A stretch of 57,237 nucleotides of DNA from an uncultured Porphyromonas sp. GTDB lineage: Bacteria > Bacteroidota > Bacteroidia > Bacteroidales > Porphyromonadaceae. Under the pieces are notes generated by a model that was not told where the DNA came from, made no database searches, and saw nothing but the letters and a program-made list of their open reading frames with translations. The DNA is taken from the NCBI RefSeq assembly GCF_902489635.1, contig NZ_CABUAN010000010.1:1-57237 (forward strand). The letters are read 5' to 3'. Made by a program: the position numbers and the translations under genes. Shown one piece after another: positions 26,552-34,843 of this stretch; the first letter of the stretch is position 1, and every line of letters starts with the position of its first letter.

Positions 26552-28063
26552 ATGCCACTTAACAACTTTGTCAGGCGCATACGCAATATCATGCGCAACG
26601 ATGCCGGTATCAACGGCGATGCGCAGCGCATCGAGCAGTTAGCTTGGATGCTCTTCTTAAAGATATATGACACCAAGGAGGAGGACTGGGCATTTATGGA
26701 GGATAACTATCACTCCTTCATACCAGAGCCCTGTCGCTGGCGCACATGGGCTAAAGACCTTGCCGACGGCAAGGCACTCACGGGCGAAGAGCTACTAGAC
26801 TTCGTCAATAACACCCTCTTCCCCACGCTCAAGGGGCTAGAGGTCACCCCCTCCACACCGATGCGCAGTGCTATCGTACGGACCACCTTCCAAGATGCCA
26901 ACCAATATATGAAGGATGGCGTCCTACTCCGTCAGGTCATCAACGTCATTGATGAGCTAAACATCAGCGACACAGCAGAGAGTCACGCCTTCGGAGAGAT
27001 CTACGAGACCATCCTCAAGGAGATCCAGTCAGCAGGAGCTGCTGGTGAGTTTTACACCCCACGAGCGTTGACAGACTTTATGGCCGAGATGATAGAGCCT
27101 CAGATCGGAGAGCGCATGGCAGACTTCGCCTGTGGTACGGGAGGCTTCATAACCAGCTGGCTCACGGCTCTAGACAAGCGCGTCAAGACCGCCGAAGACC
27201 GTGAACTCTATGATCGCTCTATATATGGTACTGAGAAGAAGCAATTCCCCTACATGCTATGCGTCACCAACCTACTCCTGCATGACATCAGCTCGCCACA
27301 CATCGAGCACGGCAACTCACTCTCTAAGGACGTGCTAGACTACACCGACGAGGACAAGTTTGACGTCATACTGATGAATCCACCATACGGCGGCAATGAG
27401 AAGGCTGACATCAAGCAGCACTTCCCCGCAGACCTTGCTTCGAGCGAGACCGCCGACCTCTTTATGGTGCTCATCACCTACCGACTAGCCACGGGCGGAC
27501 GCGCTGCCGTCATACTACCCGACGGCTTCCTCTTTGGTACAGACAATGCCAAGCTCGCTATCAAGGAGCGACTACTCAGAGAGTTCAACCTCCACACCAT
27601 CATACGCCTTCCCGGGAGCATCTTCTCGCCCTACACCTCCATCGCCACAAATATCCTCTTCTTTGACAACGTCACAGCCCCAGGTGCTGAGACAGGCTTT
27701 AAGACTCGGGAGACATGGTTCTATCGACTCGATATGCCCGAGGGGTATAAGCACTTCTCCAAGACACGCCCCATGCTCCTCCAGCATTGTCAGCCCATCC
27801 GTGACTGGTGGCACGACCGCAAGGAGATCGTAGACGCCGAGGGCAAGGACGAGCAGTCTCGCTGCTTCACACCCCAGCAACTCCTAGCGATGGAGTGCAA
27901 CCTAGACCAGTGCAAGTACCCCAAGGAAGAGATCGAGGTACTCCCCCCTCACGAGCTACTGCAGCAATACCACGAGCGACGCACTGCACTCCAGCACGAG
28001 ATAGACAAAACCCTCGACCAGATAGAGCAACTGCTAAACATAAAGCCAACAGCCAACAGCTAA
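26552..28063 (+). CDS. hsdM: Type I DNA methyltransferase, M subunit
   Basis: This is the N6-adenine methylase of the restriction system. The N-terminal HsdM helical domain (NNFVRRIRNIMRNDAGINGDAQRIEQLAWMLFLKIYD) is followed by the SAM-binding DFACGTGGFI (about 191-200) and the catalytic NPPYGG (about 276). The protein is full length at 503 residues. Its last codons (KPTANS) and the TAA stop are made of heptamer repeats that run on into the gap before hsdS, so the original C-terminus may have been replaced. The hsdS start lies 20 bases downstream. Confidence 0.95.
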   Translation: MPLNNFVRRIRNIMRNDAGINGDAQRIEQLAWMLFLKIYDTKEEDWAFMEDNYHSFIPEPCRWRTWAKDLADGKALTGEELLDFVNNTLFPTLKGLEVTPSTPMRSAIVRTTFQDANQYMKDGVLLRQVINVIDELNISDTAESHAFGEIYETILKEIQSAGAAGEFYTPRALTDFMAEMIEPQIGERMADFACGTGGFITSWLTALDKRVKTAEDRELYDRSIYGTEKKQFPYMLCVTNLLLHDISSPHIEHGNSLSKDVLDYTDEDKFDVILMNPPYGGNEKADIKQHFPADLASSETADLFMVLITYRLATGGRAAVILPDGFLFGTDNAKLAIKERLLREFNLHTIIRLPGSIFSPYTSIATNILFFDNVTAPGAETGFKTRETWFYRLDMPEGYKHFSKTRPMLLQHCQPIRDWWHDRKEIVDAEGKDEQSRCFTPQQLLAMECNLDQCKYPKEEIEVLPPHELLQQYHERRTALQHEIDKTLDQIEQLLNIKPTANS

Positions 28064-28077
28064 TCGCCAACAGCCAC
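28043..28077 (+). repeat. Heptamer repeats at the hsdM-hsdS junction
   Basis: Five units run in phase: aagccaa, cagccaa, cagctaa, tcgccaa, cagccac. The TAA in the third unit (28061-28063) is the hsdM stop codon. Only a few bases remain between the array and the hsdS start at 28083. Confidence 0.88.
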
Positions 28078-28082
28078 CCCAC

Positions 28083-29624
28083 ATGACCAGCAAGCAACTA
28101 CGAGACAGTATCCTGCAAGCAGCGATCCAAGGGCAGCTCGTGCCACAAGAGCCGAGCGACACGCCCGCTGCACTCCTCCTCGAGCGTATACAAGCTGAGC
28201 GGGAGCGTCTCATCGAGGAGAAGAAGATACGTCGCGACAAAAACGCCTCCGTCATCTACCGCACCGACGAAGGCTCCTACTACGAGAGTATCCTCGCCTC
28301 TGGCGAAGAGACCTGCATCGACGACGAGATACCCTTCGACATCCCCGACAGTTGGCAGTGGAGCAGAGTATCTTCTGTGTTCCAACTCAATCCTAAAGTG
28401 ATAGCAGACGATAACATCTCGGCAGGATTTGTCCCTATGGAAGCTATTTCTCCAGGATATAGGTCTGAATTTAGATACTATGAAAGGAAGTGGAAGCAAA
28501 TAAAGGCTGGATATACCGTATTTGCAGATAACGATATAGCGTTTGCCAAAATAACACCCTGTTTCCAAAACAGAAAAGCCGTCGTATTTCAAGGGCTTCC
28601 CAATGGTATTGGAGCTGGGACAACGGAACTAAAGGTCTTACGACCCTATGGCGAAACAATGCATCGTTTCTTTGTATTGTACTTCTTAGAAAGCCCCTAC
28701 TTTGTAGAGGAAGCCACATTCAAAGGAACAGCCAATCAGCAACGTATAATTGTTGGCTATTTGGAAAACAAGCTCTTCCCTATTCCTCCGCTGGAGGAGC
28801 AGGAGCGGATCGTGGCGCGTATCGAGGAGCTGATGACGCTGGTTGACCAGTACGAGCAAGCGAAGGTGGCATTGGACGAGCTAGAAAGCACGCTCCCCGA
28901 TATGCTACAGCAGTCTATCCTGCAGGCAGCGATACAAGGGCAACTCGTGCCACAAGAGCCGAGCGATACTCCCGCTGCACTCCTCCTCGAGCGTATACAA
29001 GCTGAGCGGGAGCGTCTCATCAAGGAGAAGAAGATACGTCGCGACAAAAACGCCTCCGTCATCTACCGCACCGACGAAGGCTCCTACTACGAGCGCATCC
29101 TCGCCTCTGGCGAAGATACCTGCATCGACGACGAAATACCCTTTGACATCCCCGACAGCTGGCAGTGGAGCAGAGTATCTGCTATTTGTCTGTTGATCGA
29201 TGGCACTAAAAAGAAGGGTAGAGAAGTACGTCTTGATGCAAAGTATCTACGTAATAAGTCTGCTGGAGAGTACATAGACAGCGGACGATTTGTAACTGAA
29301 GGAGATAATATCATTCTAGTGGATGGAGAGAACTCTGGCGAGGTGTTTCCTGTTCCACATGATGGCTATATGGGTAGCACATTCAAGCAACTATGGATCA
29401 ACGGAACGATGTACTTACCCTATGTGCTGTACTTCATTCAGTCATACAGAACCCTGCTTCGTAATTCAAAGGTGGGTGCAGCGATACCTCACCTTAACAA
29501 GTCGTTGTTTTACAACCTACTCTTTCCCATCCCTCCGCTAGAGGAGCAGGAGCGGATCGTGGCGCGCATCGAGGAGATGATGCGCTACACGGATCGACTC
29601 AAGAGCTTCACAAACCCTGACTAA
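28083..29624 (+). CDS. hsdS: Type I restriction specificity subunit
   Basis: HsdS recognises the bipartite target site and joins HsdM and HsdR. It has two target-recognition domains, each followed by the conserved IPPLEEQERIVARIEE helix. Unusually, both are preceded by almost the same 88-residue block (ILQAAIQGQLVPQEPSDTPA ... IPFDIPDSWQWSRVS), encoded at 28111-28373 and 28918-29180. The recognition domains (about 28374-28780 and 29181-29520) differ completely from each other, and the first is visibly richer in A/T than the flanking genes. This fits exchange of recognition domains by recombination. Neither half is interrupted, so the subunit should be functional. Only one hsdS is present in the window. 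Confidence 0.95.
   Translation: MTSKQLRDSILQAAIQGQLVPQEPSDTPAALLLERIQAERERLIEEKKIRRDKNASVIYRTDEGSYYESILASGEETCIDDEIPFDIPDSWQWSRVSSVFQLNPKVIADDNISAGFVPMEAISPGYRSEFRYYERKWKQIKAGYTVFADNDIAFAKITPCFQNRKAVVFQGLPNGIGAGTTELKVLRPYGETMHRFFVLYFLESPYFVEEATFKGTANQQRIIVGYLENKLFPIPPLEEQERIVARIEELMTLVDQYEQAKVALDELESTLPDMLQQSILQAAIQGQLVPQEPSDTPAALLLERIQAERERLIKEKKIRRDKNASVIYRTDEGSYYERILASGEDTCIDDEIPFDIPDSWQWSRVSAICLLIDGTKKKGREVRLDAKYLRNKSAGEYIDSGRFVTEGDNIILVDGENSGEVFPVPHDGYMGSTFKQLWINGTMYLPYVLYFIQSYRTLLRNSKVGAAIPHLNKSLFYNLLFPIPPLEEQERIVARIEEMMRYTDRLKSFTNPD
28111..28373 (+). repeat. Direct repeat copy 1 in hsdS
   Basis: This 263-base block matches 28918-29180 with only scattered single-base differences, many of them silent. 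It encodes the region before the first recognition domain. Confidence 0.9.
28918..29180 (+). repeat. Direct repeat copy 2 in hsdS
   Basis: This is the partner of 28111-28373, encoding the region before the second recognition domain. A second, shorter pair (about 28781-28835 and 29529-29583) follows each recognition domain, so each domain is a cassette flanked by homologous DNA. Confidence 0.9.
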
Positions 29625-29680
29625 CCCTAATCTAATCCTGAAAGCACAATAAAACTGATTTTACTAAACACAAAAAACTT

Positions 29681-30136
29681 ATGGAACACGCTAGTTGTTA
29701 CACACCACAATGCAGCAGACGAGAGCACTGCACCCTCTGGCACAACGCTCTCGCAGAGGTCGAGCACGGCAATAGCTTGCTCACCATCACCAATCCCCAG
29801 CTCATCGACAAGGCGGGCGGCTACGACCACTGCCCCAACTACCACGAGCACAAGCTGAGACGCTACGCCCGTGGACTCGTATGGTGCTACCACGATCTGA
29901 CCCTAGGACAAAAGGAACAGATAGAGGCGCAGCTCAATGCGCACTTCGGCAAGAGTGGCGTCATACGTATGCGCTGTGGCTACGAGGCGATCAGCCCCGA
30001 GGAGCAAGGCTTCATAGCAGAGACCTTCGCCACCTACGCTCCCGCCGTCGAGCCACGGTACCAAACATACGAAGAGCATTACGTCAAGCCACCACGCATA
30101 GAGGGTCGCGCAGCTCACAAGCTACTCAAGGGCTAG
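29681..30136 (+). CDS. Small Cys/His-rich protein, possibly DUF6078 family
   Basis: The 151-residue soluble protein has N-terminal Cys and His residues (CYTPQCSRREHCTLWH, later DHCPNYHEHKLRRY), which could bind a metal. The C-terminal half is polar (IRMRCGYEAISPEEQGFIAETFATYAPAVEPRYQTYEEHY). I recall a Bacteroidota family, DUF6078, with this general layout, but cannot confirm membership. It lies 57 bases after hsdS on the same strand and is followed by a terminator, so it may be transcribed with the restriction genes. Codon use looks like that of the neighbours. No function is known. Confidence 0.7.
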   Translation: MEHASCYTPQCSRREHCTLWHNALAEVEHGNSLLTITNPQLIDKAGGYDHCPNYHEHKLRRYARGLVWCYHDLTLGQKEQIEAQLNAHFGKSGVIRMRCGYEAISPEEQGFIAETFATYAPAVEPRYQTYEEHYVKPPRIEGRAAHKLLKG

Positions 30137-30158
30137 CCACTACACGCACACACTCGTA

Positions 30159-30198
30159 GGGACGCACGGTCTAGACATTGACCGCGCGTCCCTTTTTT
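30159..30198 (+). terminator. Terminator after the small Cys-rich gene
   Basis: gggacgc...cggtc pairs with gaccg...gcgtccc (to 30192), followed by six T. Its outer sequence GTAGGGACGCACGG is the same as the boundary of the repeat at 55400-55500, so the terminator appears to come from that repeat family. Confidence 0.8.
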
Positions 30199-30220
30199 CG
30201 TCAAAGCGAGACGTAATCCT

Positions 30221-30300
30221 GTAGGGGCGGACCTATGTGTCCGCCCGTCCTCATCGGAGCGTTGTATGCCCTGTGGGCGGACACGCAGGTCCGCCCCTAC
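30221..30300. repeat. 80-bp inverted-repeat element with nested palindromes
   Basis: The 26-base arms at 30221-30246 and 30275-30300 (outer sequence GTAGGGGCGGACC...) differ at few positions. Each arm is itself palindromic (ggcggac/gtccgcc), so a cruciform or a double hairpin is possible. It resembles REP-type extragenic elements. No gene is visible between 30137 and 30795. Confidence 0.85.
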
Positions 30301-30349
30301 ACAAATCACATCAACACGACAAGGTCAGCCATCAGACGCAGTAACACCT

Positions 30350-30430
30350 GTATTTGTATGGACGCATGGACGCACGACCGTGCGTTCGTTGTGTCAAAGG
30401 TTACAGCGTCAGGGCTTTAACGGGGACGTC
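30350..30430. repeat. Partial copy of the GTAGGGACGCACG repeat family
   Basis: The 24-base stretch at 30387-30410 (CGTTGTGTCAAAGGTTACAG plus 4) is also found, reverse-complemented, at 55440-55463 with one difference. The neighbouring gacgcacgaccgtgcg palindrome matches the ends of that element. This copy lacks one boundary and looks degraded. Confidence 0.7.
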
Positions 30431-30500
30431 ACGGCATCCATATCAGTCGTCACACGTCTTGACCGTACGTCCCAATCGTTACTCGTCTAGTGCCTCTGTC

Positions 30501-30639
30501 TTTCCAACGGTGGAAACTTTTCTTTCCTACGTTGGAAAAAGAAATTTCCAGCGTTGGAAAAATAATTTTCCTCCCTTGGAAAAAATAATTTCCACCGTTG
30601 GAAATTTTATTTTCCAAGCCTGGAAAGTTTTTGGAAAAC
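30501..30639. repeat. 22-bp-period palindrome array A, six units
   Basis: Units of 16 bp, TTTCC-N6-GGAAA, start at 30501, 30523, 30545, 30567, 30589 and 30611, exactly 22 bp apart. The N6 cores are AACGGT, TACGTT, AGCGTT, TCCCTT, ACCGTT and AAGCCT. The 6-bp spacers are A/T-rich (CTTTTC, AAGAAA, AATAAT, AAATAA, TTTTAT). The array ends with GGAAAGTTTTTGGAAAAC, shared with array B at 43221. It lies between the Cys-rich gene and the DUF349 gene, about 43 bases before that gene's -7 element. Confidence 0.93.
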
Positions 30640-30681
30640 TAACACTTTGCGCAAATAGTCCGCCAATCGCGAAGAATTAGT

Positions 30682-30689
30682 TATCTTTG
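30682..30689 (+). promoter_or_regulatory. -7 element before the DUF349 gene, TATCTTTG
   Basis: An exact TAnnTTTG match lies 107 bases before the start codon. It is the first promoter-like sequence after palindrome array A. No TTG at the right distance was found. Confidence 0.55.
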
Positions 30690-30795
30690 CATTCAGAGCA
30701 GCATTAGCTGAATGAGCAGACGAGGAGCTGGTACGCTGCACTGACGCATACGACGACTCCTCGATATTAGTTATACATCTAGAATCATCTCGAAA

Positions 30796-32805
30796 ATGAA
30801 TCTTATCCCACAAGAAGAGAACAACGTAGAGCAGACCTCTGCTCTCGACCAGACGACTACTACACCATCGACGCAAGAAGCGACGACATCCCCGACAAGC
30901 ACTCCAGAGACCTCTCCATCGCCCGAGGCGGTGGCTGAGACGACTCCAGAGCAGTCTGTCGCTGCGGAGGAGACCACCGAGACGATTCAAGCTGAGACGA
31001 CGGCGCCGGCCGAGCTATCGGAGGAGGAGCGACAGTATCAGGAGCTCCTCAACAAGAGCGACGCTGACATCGCTAAGATGAGCTGCGCACAGATCACGGA
31101 CGATGTGGTGCTCCTGCTGCAGAGCGGCGAGCTGCCTCCACGCTCTATCATCGATCGCTACAAGAATGTCTTCTACAGCAAGATGAATAGCTACCTGAAC
31201 ACGGTCTCGGAGGAGAACGCTAAGCTGCGTGCAGACGCTGAGGCGCAGGAGATACGTCTCAAGGAGCTACTCAATGACTTTAAGGAGCGCAATCGCAAGC
31301 GCCAGGAGGAGATAGCTGAGGAGCAGAAGGCTAACCTAACGATCAAGCGTGAGCTCGTGGAGCGGTTGCGTAAGCTGCTCTCGTCGAGCGAGAGCTTTAG
31401 CATCATCAGCAAGGAGTACCGTGAGATCACGGAGAGCTGGCACAATACGGGTGCTGTGCCTCCTGGGGATATGCGCCAGATACAGGGTGAGTTTGAGCAT
31501 CTGAGGGAGGAGTTTTACGACCTGCAGCAGATCAATAACGAGTTCCGCGACTATGACTTCAAGAAGAACCTGGAGGCTAAGGAGCTGATCATACAACGTG
31601 CTAAGGAGTTGGCCGAGTCTGCCGATGTGACGCAGGCTGCTCGCGAATTGCAAGATCTACACCACCGCTGGCGCGATGTGGGTCCTGTGGCTAAGGAGCT
31701 TCGCAAGGATCTGTGGAAGCAGTTTCAGGAGCTTTCGGCCAAGATCAACAGCAACAACCAGGAGTATCGCAACCAGCAGCGTACGCAGGAGGGTGAGAAC
31801 GAAGCGATCAAGCGGGGTATCATCACGCAGATCGAGGCGATCAACCCGAACGATATACATACCTTCAAGGATTGGCGCACCTACACGGACCAGATCAAGG
31901 AGCTGCAGACGCAGTGGCGTAAGACGGGTCGTGTGCCTCGTGCGGTGAGCGAGGAGCTATACCTGCACTTTAGGACGGCGTGTGACATCTTCTTTGACAA
32001 GCGCAAGGAGTTCATGCGTGATCGCAACAAGCAGATCAGCGAGCAGGGCGACCGCAAGCGTGCGATCATCGAGGAGATCGAGCAGATCGTCGCTGAGGAG
32101 CGTTGGCCTGAGGGACATAGCCGCATACAGGAGCTGCAGACGGAGTGGAATGAGATGATCCACACGAACAAGCACCAGGCTCTCTTCAAGCGCTTCCGTG
32201 AGGCGTGCGACACTTACTACACGCATCACAAAGCTCTCTATCAGGCTCAGCGTGAAGAGAGCAAGGAGTCGGTAGCTACGGCTAAGCAACTCTTAGCTCG
32301 TGCACATGAGCTTGCCGCTATCGAGTCACCGAGCGATGCTGATCGTGAGGAGGCGGTGACGCTGCAGAGAGACTTTAACCAGCTGGGCTACATGCCTCGC
32401 AAGACGCGTCGTAAGCTACAAGATGAGCTGAAGGAGCAGATGGATGCTTTCTTCAACAAGCTGAGAGCTAGCGACAAGCCTCGTGGCGACAGACGTGGCA
32501 ACCGCAACAATAACCGTCGCAACTTCGGCCCGACGAGTCCTTATGGTGAGGAGTATGATCGCATACAGCGCCGCAAGGAGCAGCTGGAGAGCGATCTGCA
32601 GACTTACAGCAACAACAAGGAGCGCCTGAGTGTGACGAGCAGCGCAGGCGAGAACCTGCTCAAGATGCTGGAGGAGCGTTGCGACTCGATGCAGCAAGAG
32701 ATCGACGAGCTAGACCTCAAGCTACGTGATATACGTAAGGAGCAGAGAGCGCAGCAGGAGGGTGATGCTCCAGCTGAGGCTCCTGAGCAGGGTAAGGAGG
32801 AGTAA
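30796..32805 (+). CDS. DUF349 repeat protein
   Basis: The 669-residue acidic, mostly helical, soluble protein begins with about 75 residues rich in Thr, Pro, Glu and Ser (low complexity). Several DUF349 helical repeats follow, recognisable by W..TG.VP and LY..FR.ACD.FF/YY patterns: SWHNTGAVPPGDMRQI, RWRDVGPVAKELRKDLW, QWRKTGRVPRAVSEELYLHF and EWNEMIHTNKHQALFKRF. A long coiled coil ends the protein (about residues 590-655). DUF349 proteins are widespread in Bacteroidota and of unknown function; no catalytic motif is seen. Confidence 0.88.
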   Translation: MNLIPQEENNVEQTSALDQTTTTPSTQEATTSPTSTPETSPSPEAVAETTPEQSVAAEETTETIQAETTAPAELSEEERQYQELLNKSDADIAKMSCAQITDDVVLLLQSGELPPRSIIDRYKNVFYSKMNSYLNTVSEENAKLRADAEAQEIRLKELLNDFKERNRKRQEEIAEEQKANLTIKRELVERLRKLLSSSESFSIISKEYREITESWHNTGAVPPGDMRQIQGEFEHLREEFYDLQQINNEFRDYDFKKNLEAKELIIQRAKELAESADVTQAARELQDLHHRWRDVGPVAKELRKDLWKQFQELSAKINSNNQEYRNQQRTQEGENEAIKRGIITQIEAINPNDIHTFKDWRTYTDQIKELQTQWRKTGRVPRAVSEELYLHFRTACDIFFDKRKEFMRDRNKQISEQGDRKRAIIEEIEQIVAEERWPEGHSRIQELQTEWNEMIHTNKHQALFKRFREACDTYYTHHKALYQAQREESKESVATAKQLLARAHELAAIESPSDADREEAVTLQRDFNQLGYMPRKTRRKLQDELKEQMDAFFNKLRASDKPRGDRRGNRNNNRRNFGPTSPYGEEYDRIQRRKEQLESDLQTYSNNKERLSVTSSAGENLLKMLEERCDSMQQEIDELDLKLRDIRKEQRAQQEGDAPAEAPEQGKEE

Positions 32806-32843
32806 AGCCTAGCCTGCTCTCCCTTATGCTATGACAAAAAGGA

Positions 32844-32905
32844 AGTACCCACAAGAGTCCTGCCCCACGCTTTTATGTGTGAGCGCGTGCTCTCTTGTGG
32901 GTACT
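32844..32905 (+). terminator. Long-loop hairpin after the DUF349 gene
   Basis: agtacccacaagag (32844-32857) and ctcttgtgggtact (32892-32905) pair perfectly over 14 bp around a 34-base loop. The following gctttacc is only weakly T-rich; it may be a terminator or a transcript-stabilising stem. Confidence 0.6.
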
Positions 32906-32948
32906 GCTTTACCCGCCCGTCTTTACTAACTGATTAGACTCTTACTCT

Positions 32949-34064
32949 ATGTCACGCAGTCGCAGATCTCGATCTAAACAATGGCGTCCCTCATACTTCA
33001 ACGACACTTCGCACCGGAGTCGTCACCATGGGTCGCCTAGACGCATACGTACGTGGATACGCTCGACGCTACTCATCGTCATACTCCTCCTACTCTCGTG
33101 GGCTGCTTACCTACTACTCCGCCCTGCGGGGCGCACGAGTCAGCAGGAGTGCTACGCCTACATCACCGACACGACCAGTAGCGAGGCGCTGATGGCGACC
33201 ATCACGAAGGAGCTAGAGATCAAGAACCCCACCCTGCTCCGTAGCGTGGCTCGCCTCATACGCATCGAGGAGAGACTGCGTCCGGGACGCTATCGGCTAA
33301 GCCCTGATATGAGCATCCTCTCTATCTGCAAGACGATCAAGTATGGTGCTCAGACACCGGTCAGACTCTCCTTCTCCTCTATCCGTACGCAGGAGGAGCT
33401 GATCGACAAGCTGACGGCTCCCCTGGAGATGAGCGCCGAGGAGCTACGCACGCTACTGCGAGACTCGGTCTACTGCGACTCGCTAGGCTTCACGACTGAG
33501 ACGATACGCTGTATGTTTCTCCCAGACACGCACGAGGTCTACTGGAATGTATCCCCTAAAGAGTTGCTGCACAAGTATGAGCAGAGCTACCACAAGTTTT
33601 GGGATCAGAAGCGTACGGCACTGGCTCAGGAGATAGGACTCACGCCGGTAGAGGTCTCTATCATAGCTTCGATCGTCGAGGAGGAGTCGAGCAAGACGGA
33701 CGAGTACGGTGACATTGCGGGGCTTTACATCAATCGCCTGCGCAAGGGTATGGCACTACAGGCTGACCCGACGCTTAAGTTTGCCACGGGCAACTTCACG
33801 GCGCAGCGTATCGGGGGCGAGCTACTCAAGGCTGACTCGCCCTACAATACCTATAAGTATAAGGGTCTCCCCCCAGGTCCTATCCGCTATCCACAGATGA
33901 CGACGCTGGATGCTGTGCTGCATCACACGCCGCACGACTACCTCTATATGTGTGCTCGGGCAGACTTCTCGGGCTATCACGCTTTTGCGGCTAATTACGC
34001 TGAGCACATGCGCAATGCTAGAGCTTATCAGAAGGCTCTAGATGAGCGGGGCATCACAGAGTAA
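32949..34064 (+). CDS. mltG: Endolytic murein transglycosylase MltG
   Basis: MltG cleaves nascent peptidoglycan glycan strands at the inner membrane. A very basic cytoplasmic N-terminus (RSRRSRSKQWRP) precedes one membrane helix (STLLIVILLLLSWAAYLLL), a LysM-like region and the YceG catalytic domain. The latter has VSIIASIVEEESSKTDEYGDIAGLYINRLRKGMALQADPTL, with the catalytic Glu in the EEE stretch. Length of 371 is normal. The start follows the ISTRSR-type basic tail without a Shine-Dalgarno sequence. tcdA starts 9 bases downstream, so both share a transcript. Confidence 0.94.
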   Translation: MSRSRRSRSKQWRPSYFNDTSHRSRHHGSPRRIRTWIRSTLLIVILLLLSWAAYLLLRPAGRTSQQECYAYITDTTSSEALMATITKELEIKNPTLLRSVARLIRIEERLRPGRYRLSPDMSILSICKTIKYGAQTPVRLSFSSIRTQEELIDKLTAPLEMSAEELRTLLRDSVYCDSLGFTTETIRCMFLPDTHEVYWNVSPKELLHKYEQSYHKFWDQKRTALAQEIGLTPVEVSIIASIVEEESSKTDEYGDIAGLYINRLRKGMALQADPTLKFATGNFTAQRIGGELLKADSPYNTYKYKGLPPGPIRYPQMTTLDAVLHHTPHDYLYMCARADFSGYHAFAANYAEHMRNARAYQKALDERGITE

Positions 34065-34073
34065 CGGCACCTG

Positions 34074-34829
34074 ATGACGACACCTATGGACGGCGTGCCT
34101 CACTGGCTGGAGCGTACGGAGCTACTCCTCGGGAGCGAGACGTTGCGACGCCTTGCCGACAAGCATGTCCTCATCGTGGGGCTAGGCGGTGTGGGGAGCA
34201 AGGCGTGCGAACTGCTGGCGCGCTCTGGCATCGGTCGCTTTACGCTCGTAGATCACGACAAGGTCGATGAGACGAATATCAATCGTCAGGTGATCGCCTT
34301 TAGAGATACCATAGGGCGTCCTAAGGTGGAGGTGGTGGAGGAGCTACTGCATCGAATTAATCCAGACATAATGGTGGAGAAGCACGCGGCCTATCTCTCG
34401 GGTGACAACATCCCCACGCTCCTCGCTACACATCACTACGACTATATACTAGACTGCATCGATACGCTCACGCCTAAGTGCGAACTGCTCCTCGCTGCGC
34501 ATCAGCTGGGCATCCCGATCATCAGCGCTATGGGTGCGGGTGCTAAGCTAGATCCACGGCAGGTCTCCGTAGCTCCGATGAGCAAGACGCATATCTGCGC
34601 TTTGGCACGCTTCGTACGCAAGCGGCTTCGCCAGCTAGAGGCTCCGCGTGCCGTCTTTGCCACACCATGCGTATACAGTAGCGAGCCGTCGCGCGAGGAG
34701 GCTATACGTGCCCTACCCCACAGCGATCAGAACAAGCGTAGCATCGTCGGGACGATCTCTTACATGCCCCAGCTCTTTGGGCTCCACATGGCAGCCTACG
34801 TACTACAAGACCTCTCTACGCCTCAGTAA
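34074..34829 (+). CDS. tcdA: tRNA threonylcarbamoyladenosine dehydratase
   Basis: TcdA (CsdL) is an E1-like enzyme that uses ATP to cyclise t6A to ct6A in tRNA. The nucleotide-binding motif HVLIVGLGGVGSKACELLARSGIG is followed by LVDHDKVDETNINRQVIA, GRPKVEV, the DCIDTLTPKCELLLAA region and ISAMGAGAKLDP. The 251 residues match the family. The first ATG (34074) gives MTTPMDGVPHW; the ATG at 34086 is also possible. A lolD-like gene follows after 14 bases. Confidence 0.93.
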   Translation: MTTPMDGVPHWLERTELLLGSETLRRLADKHVLIVGLGGVGSKACELLARSGIGRFTLVDHDKVDETNINRQVIAFRDTIGRPKVEVVEELLHRINPDIMVEKHAAYLSGDNIPTLLATHHYDYILDCIDTLTPKCELLLAAHQLGIPIISAMGAGAKLDPRQVSVAPMSKTHICALARFVRKRLRQLEAPRAVFATPCVYSSEPSREEAIRALPHSDQNKRSIVGTISYMPQLFGLHMAAYVLQDLSTPQ

Positions 34830-34843
34830 AAACGACTAAGCTT

